Shown piece by piece: positions 60,430 through 64,000 of a stretch of DNA of 64,000 nucleotides. The stretch comes from Flavobacterium phragmitis (GTDB lineage: Bacteria > Bacteroidota > Bacteroidia > Flavobacteriales > Flavobacteriaceae). The notes beneath the pieces are model-generated. The model was given only the letters and a program-made list of their open reading frames with translations. It made no database searches and had not been told where the DNA came from. Numbering within the stretch: position 1 is the first letter of the stretch; the number at the start of each line of letters is the position of its first letter. The position numbers were made by a program, and so were the translations under genes. The stretch is from the NCBI RefSeq assembly GCF_900112575.1, contig NZ_FOMH01000003.1, positions 124,001 through 188,000 on the forward strand, given 5' to 3'.

Positions 60430-60864
60430 CTATTTTTTAGTAAAGCGCATCATTGCAATATCTCCGGAAATAAAATTTAAAGTCTTACCATCATCTGTAA
60501 TATCATAAGAAGTTATTCTTTGAAGGGTTTTCATATAGGTCGTTTCTCCTTGACCACCATCCAGACACATCATTTTAGTCACTGCCATGGGTTGTGTAAA
60601 ATCAATTTTGTTTCCATGGACAACTAATTTACCTGTATAATTATTACAACTGTTGTTTCCTGAAACTTGATTCTCTTTTGTATTAAAAACTATTGTTGGT
60701 TTTTTATTGGGATATAAACCATCAAAGGTAATTCGGGGGCCGGTAATATAATTCAGTTCCCAAGTTCCATCAAGCGATGAAGCATCACTTTTTTTACTTT
60801 TAGCAGTAGTACAAGAAAATAGTATAGAACCTAGAAAAACGAGAGCAAGAATCTTTTTCATCAT
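60430..60864 (-). CDS. META-domain (HslJ-like) lipoprotein
   Basis: 144 residues from M28 of the long frame; the preceding residues are not signal-like. The lipobox L-F-S-C gives a lipoprotein signal peptide (M-M-K-K-I-L-A-L-V-F-L-G-S-I-L-F-S-C). The body shows the META pattern (W-E-L-N-Y-I-T-G, N-S-C-N-N-Y-T-G, A-V-T-K-M-M-C). HslJ-like domains are outer-membrane-associated and heat- or novobiocin-related in E. coli. The gap to the next gene is 4 bases, so it forms a pair with the DUF4251 gene. Confidence 0.8.
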   Translation of the reverse strand: MMKKILALVFLGSILFSCTTAKSKKSDASSLDGTWELNYITGPRITFDGLYPNKKPTIVFNTKENQVSGNNSCNNYTGKLVVHGNKIDFTQPMAVTKMMCLDGGQGETTYMKTLQRITSYDITDDGKTLNFISGDIAMMRFTKK

Positions 60865-61066
60865 AACCTTAAGTATTAAATATGAACGAATTAGAGAAGT
60901 CTGATTTCTAAAAAATGGCAAAGAAACTATAACGAATTTAAGCAATATTTTTGGTTTTTGAGCTCAATCGATATTAAATTATAACGTATAGTTTGACTTT
61001 TTTTTAACTTTTAGAGTTAAAGTATTCCGTTATTTTATGTTAAATTTACTTAATCTTTAATTAAAA

Positions 61067-61606
61067 ATGCCCGTAAATATGAAAAAATTAATCGTTTCTT
61101 TCGCTATAATTACAGCTTTAATCATTGGCTGTAAGACAAATAACAAATCGAATGACGCTAAAACTTTGACAGTTGCTTTAGAACCAAAAAGCAATAGTAA
61201 AGTTGGCGGAACCGCTGTTTTTACAGAAAAAAATGGCAAAGTTACTTTTACTGCAAAAATTTCAGGACTTGAGCCAGGAGTTCATGCAATCCACATTCAT
61301 GAAAAAGCAGATTGTAGTTCTGCTGACGGAAGTTCAGCTGGCGGACACTGGAATCCCACTTTTAAAAAACATGGAAAATGGGGAGTTGGTGAATACCACA
61401 AAGGTGATATTGGAAACTTTACTGCAGATGCAAAAGGTAATGGTTCTATCACATTAACAACAGATGAATGGTGTATTGGATGCGGAGATGCTAACAAAGA
61501 CGTTCTTGGAAAAGGCTTAATTGTACACGCAGGAACAGATGACTTTACAACCCAGCCAACAGGAAATGCCGGGGGAAGAGTTGCCTGCGCAGGAATCATC
61601 AAATAA
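61067..61606 (+). CDS. sodC: Cu/Zn superoxide dismutase, lipoprotein
   Basis: 179 residues (a second ATG at 61079 would give 175). The signal region ends I-I-G-C, a lipobox, so it is membrane-anchored in the periplasm. Copper ligands H-x-H in H-A-I-H-I-H-E-K, zinc-site residues in G-G-H-W-N-P and H-G-K-W-G-V-G-E-Y-H-K-G-D-I, and the final Cu His in L-I-V-H-A-G-T-D-D are visible, with the G-N-A-G-G-R-V-A-C end and the disulfide cysteine. It converts superoxide to peroxide and oxygen. Confidence 0.93.
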   Translation: MPVNMKKLIVSFAIITALIIGCKTNNKSNDAKTLTVALEPKSNSKVGGTAVFTEKNGKVTFTAKISGLEPGVHAIHIHEKADCSSADGSSAGGHWNPTFKKHGKWGVGEYHKGDIGNFTADAKGNGSITLTTDEWCIGCGDANKDVLGKGLIVHAGTDDFTTQPTGNAGGRVACAGIIK

Positions 61607-61616
61607 GAAAAATCAT

Positions 61617-61654
61617 AAATAACCACTATTTTTAACAAAATCTAGTGGTTATTT
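61617..61654 (+). terminator. Terminator of the superoxide dismutase gene
   Basis: The 12-bp stem AAATAACCACTA/TAGTGGTTATTT with a 14-base loop is followed by cattttaaat. The U-run is interrupted, but position 11 bases after the stop supports a terminator. Confidence 0.7.
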
Positions 61655-61715
61655 CATTTTAAATGAATTCTAAAACAAGAAAAAGACATAGCTTTGCATC
61701 AGCAAAATTAAGTCA

Positions 61716-62918
61716 ATGATTAACCCATCAGCACACGGCTGGATAGATAAGTTTTTTAGCGAACAGAAGTTTTCAGAAGCCATTCCTTTTGAGACTGTAG
61801 AATCGTTTTACTATAAAGTAAGAGAAACGGGATTTATTTATGGTCATATCATTGCCATTGATTCGCAAGTTCCGATTCCGATAAAAGGCTGGTTTAAAAC
61901 CGAAATTTCTAAAGTTGCCTTACTTAATACTCTTTATCACGTTTTTTGTTTAGAGAAAAGAAATTCGGAGCCAACACATTTTATTTCAGAAGTTTTAAAG
62001 TTTTACAAACAGATGAATCCAGAAGGATTTAACCTGTTTAAAATTTTATTGCCAAAAGACACTCCTTCCCTTTCTTTAGAAACTATTATCGACGAGAGAG
62101 TACAAACAAATGACAGTATCATCAGTAAAAACTTCTCTCATTTGGTTACCAATGCACTATTGTTTATTGATGTTTTGGCTTTCAGACAATATCTAGAACA
62201 TGGCGAAATTCCTGAGAAATATTTAAAACGAATTGAAGAAACCGTTTTAGGCATTGTTGGTTTGGCTTTAAAAACCAAAACTATAAAATCACAGCACGAT
62301 GACTTATTAATCAAACTTTTTGAAGCTTCTATCCGTTATTCAAAATTCTCAAAAGTTACCGTTGACACTTTAGAGACTTTACAATTAGATTATTTCAAAA
62401 ATAAATTGGAACAATATTATCTGATTGATATGGCTGGAATGGCGCTTTGGAGCGATGGAGTTGTTGAGAATGAAGAAGCTTACTTTCTCTATTCTTTAGG
62501 AACAACAATGGGAGTTCCTGATGATTTTGTAACCAAAAGCATGGACACAACCAATACTTTTATTACAACTCACAAAAAGAAAATTCCATACTTTAATTAC
62601 TCTAATCCGGTTAAACATTTCTACGATCAGATGACACATAGTGTTGTAAAACTGATTACCAGAAATAAAAACAGATTAATTCGGGAAATTATGCAGAGTA
62701 AAGAACTTGTAATTTTACTTGCTTACTCTACAACAAGAGATTTGGATGCTAAAGAAAAGAAAAAAGTAAAAAAACAGCTTCTGGACATCTGCAAAACCAT
62801 TCCGTCTCTGACTATATTTTTACTTCCAGGAGGAAGTTTATTGCTACCGATATTAATCAAGTTTATTCCAACAATGCTTCCATCAGCATTTAATGAGAAT
62901 CTTGATGAAAACGAATAA
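61716..62918 (+). CDS. LETM1-related biofilm-associated protein
   Basis: 400 residues. The N-terminal 290 residues are a helical domain with no known motif. The C-terminal 90 residues match the LETM1-like conclusion (L-L-A-Y-S-T-T-R-D-L, K-K-Q-L-L-D-I-C-K-T-I-P-S-L, then P-G-G-S-L-L-L-P-I-L-I-K-F-I-P-T-M-L-P-S-A-F), seen in Flavobacterium biofilm-linked proteins. It may be peripheral at the membrane through the last hydrophobic stretch. Exact role unknown. Confidence 0.75.
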   Translation: MINPSAHGWIDKFFSEQKFSEAIPFETVESFYYKVRETGFIYGHIIAIDSQVPIPIKGWFKTEISKVALLNTLYHVFCLEKRNSEPTHFISEVLKFYKQMNPEGFNLFKILLPKDTPSLSLETIIDERVQTNDSIISKNFSHLVTNALLFIDVLAFRQYLEHGEIPEKYLKRIEETVLGIVGLALKTKTIKSQHDDLLIKLFEASIRYSKFSKVTVDTLETLQLDYFKNKLEQYYLIDMAGMALWSDGVVENEEAYFLYSLGTTMGVPDDFVTKSMDTTNTFITTHKKKIPYFNYSNPVKHFYDQMTHSVVKLITRNKNRLIREIMQSKELVILLAYSTTRDLDAKEKKKVKKQLLDICKTIPSLTIFLLPGGSLLLPILIKFIPTMLPSAFNENLDENE

Positions 62919-62922
62919 AAAA

Positions 62923-62947
62923 AATCGCCCTTTTTAAGAGGGCGATT
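62923..62947. terminator. Bidirectional terminator, LETM1-like gene / carbonic anhydrase
   Basis: The 9-bp stem AATCGCCCT/AGGGCGATT with loop TTTTAAG has A and T runs on both sides. It serves the two convergent genes. Confidence 0.88.
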
Positions 62948-62961
62948 TTTTTATGTATCTA

Positions 62962-63597
62962 TTAAAGATCTAATTGATAAACCGAATCCAGTTCTTCGTT
63001 TGAACTAATGGTTACATTCAAATCGGTTACAAAACCTGAATTTAAACCATAAACCCAGCCGTGAACCATTAAATCTTGTCCGTTTTTCCATGCATTTTGA
63101 ACAATTGATGTTTTTGCTAAGTTATAAACCTGCTCTTTAGCATTGATTTCAACAAAAGCATTAAAACGATCCTCTTCGTTTTCGATTGAATTTAAGTATT
63201 TATCATGCAAACGATATTCATCTTTGATGTGACGAAGCCAGTTGTCAATAATTCCAACAGACTGATGTCCCATTGCAGCTTTTACACCACCGCATCCGTA
63301 ATGTCCGCATACGATAATATGTTTAATTTTCAAAACATTTACAGCATAATCCAGAACGCTTAACATGTTCATATCAGAGTGAACAACCATATTAGCAATG
63401 TTTCTGTGTACAAAAACTTCTCCTGGTTTTGCACCAACAATTTCGTTTGCAGGAACACGGCTGTCAGAACATCCAATCCATAATAATGGCGGTTGCTGCC
63501 CTTTTGCCAAATCAGCAAAATAATTTGGATCTTTTGCCAATGAAGTTTCAACCCACTTTTTATTATTTTCTAATAACTGCTCATAAAATTTTCTCAT
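62962..63597 (-). CDS. can: Beta-class carbonic anhydrase
   Basis: 211 residues. Zinc ligands C43, H99 and C102, with D45 and R47 of the C-S-D-S-R-V-P dyad, all present; H-R-N-I-A-N-M at about 64-70. It interconverts CO2 and bicarbonate in the cytoplasm. It lies 113 bases downstream of the SulP-type gene on the same strand, a frequent bicarbonate supply pairing. Confidence 0.93.
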   Translation of the reverse strand: MRKFYEQLLENNKKWVETSLAKDPNYFADLAKGQQPPLLWIGCSDSRVPANEIVGAKPGEVFVHRNIANMVVHSDMNMLSVLDYAVNVLKIKHIIVCGHYGCGGVKAAMGHQSVGIIDNWLRHIKDEYRLHDKYLNSIENEEDRFNAFVEINAKEQVYNLAKTSIVQNAWKNGQDLMVHGWVYGLNSGFVTDLNVTISSNEELDSVYQLDL

Positions 63598-63710
63598 TTT
63601 TTTCTTTTTTGTGTGGTAATTTCTAAGTTATAATAGTCTCAAAAAATGAACTTGATGTAAAGTTACCTAAATTTTGAGACTTCTTTTGCGTTAAAAGCAC
63701 GTTATTTTAA

Positions 63711-64000
63711 TTATTCTCCTCTAACAACTTCTTTCTGAACTATTTCTCTTTTCGCTACATCATAATAATGCTCAATCGTAACATGATTATTATTTTCTGG
63801 CGTATTCTCTAGTTCATAAGCCTCTTTAAAGCCTTTTAGTTTGACCTTAATATTTTCGTCAATTGCTCTGGTTTCTTTAAATTCACGAATTAAATCCAAA
63901 ACATCATGCGCAATATATTCTGTATCATGAGCATTAATTATAACCTTTGAATTTTCAGGAATTTCATTTAACGTTTGTTTGATTGCAGCCTTATTCAAGA
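63711..64000 (-). CDS. SulP-type anion transporter, C-terminal part (partial)
   Basis: The frame runs past the right edge; about 96 residues are visible. It has a STAS-type domain: K-A-A-I-K-Q-T-L-N-E-I-P, S-K-V-I-I-N-A-H-D-T-E-Y-I, D-V-L-D-L-I-R-E-F, then a K-L-K-G-F strand. That is the pattern at the end of bacterial SulP sulfate/bicarbonate permeases, and carbonic anhydrase as its neighbour fits bicarbonate uptake. The membrane part lies beyond the window. Confidence 0.72.
   Translation of the reverse strand, partial: LNKAAIKQTLNEIPENSKVIINAHDTEYIAHDVLDLIREFKETRAIDENIKVKLKGFKEAYELENTPENNNHVTIEHYYDVAKREIVQKEVVRGE

Overview
The window looks like part of a Flavobacterium-type (Bacteroidota) chromosome. 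It is AT-rich, several putative promoters carry the TAnnTTTG -7 box typical of this phylum, and the gene set fits: a TonB-dependent receptor, a GH18 chitinase, a LETM1-related biofilm protein, a DUF4251 protein and Bacteroidota-style intergenic palindromes. No rRNA, CRISPR array, prophage or replication origin was seen.

Layout. (1) 1-2736: end of a NiFe-hydrogenase maturation cluster (hypF tail, an FKBP prolyl isomerase, hypD, a His-rich nickel permease). (2) 2793-8255: small membrane protein, TonB-dependent receptor, secreted hypothetical, long-chain acyl-CoA synthetase. (3) 8307-15150 (minus): five-gene MoxR / vWA-beta-propeller ternary system. (4) 15662-18496: DEDDh exonuclease, small proteins, slipin. 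(5) About 18.5-50.4 kb: an RNA-processing or RNA-repair island, mostly on the minus strand. It encodes an RNA ligase, an ATP-grasp enzyme, a DUF434 protein, a Zn-ribbon SDR, a giant DUF4132 protein, TatD, RtcB ligase, a RING-like/TerD protein, an HD protein and a WYL regulator. Interleaved on the same strand are at least eleven tRNA-like sequences in four clusters: A 18896-19147, B 21052-21367, C 29077-29592, D 47694-47871. Several lack an anticodon stem or U33 or carry bulges, and one Lys(UUU)-like copy next to the RtcB operon has a 45-nt insertion splitting its anticodon stem. Inside the island sit an ATP-cone nuclease / beta-CASP / P-type ATPase group, two short independently terminated ORFs, two broken copies of the DUF4132 3' end and a very AT-rich SEC-C protein with a nuclease-like tail. 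(6) 50644-57859: fatty-acid beta-oxidation operon (MarR regulator, FadB-like, thiolase, acyl-CoA dehydrogenase), interrupted by a REP-associated transposase and by a four-helix-bundle gene with 33-bp inverted repeats. (7) 58164-64000: chitinase, small envelope proteins, Cu/Zn superoxide dismutase, LETM1-related protein, beta-carbonic anhydrase and the end of a SulP-type transporter.

The standout region is the island. Ligases that can repair or splice RNA are collinear with clusters of aberrant tRNA-like sequences. My working inference is that these RNAs are substrates, decoys or guides of the repair machinery rather than decoding tRNAs. I had no search or folding tools: family names rest on recognised motifs and secondary structures on hand pairing.
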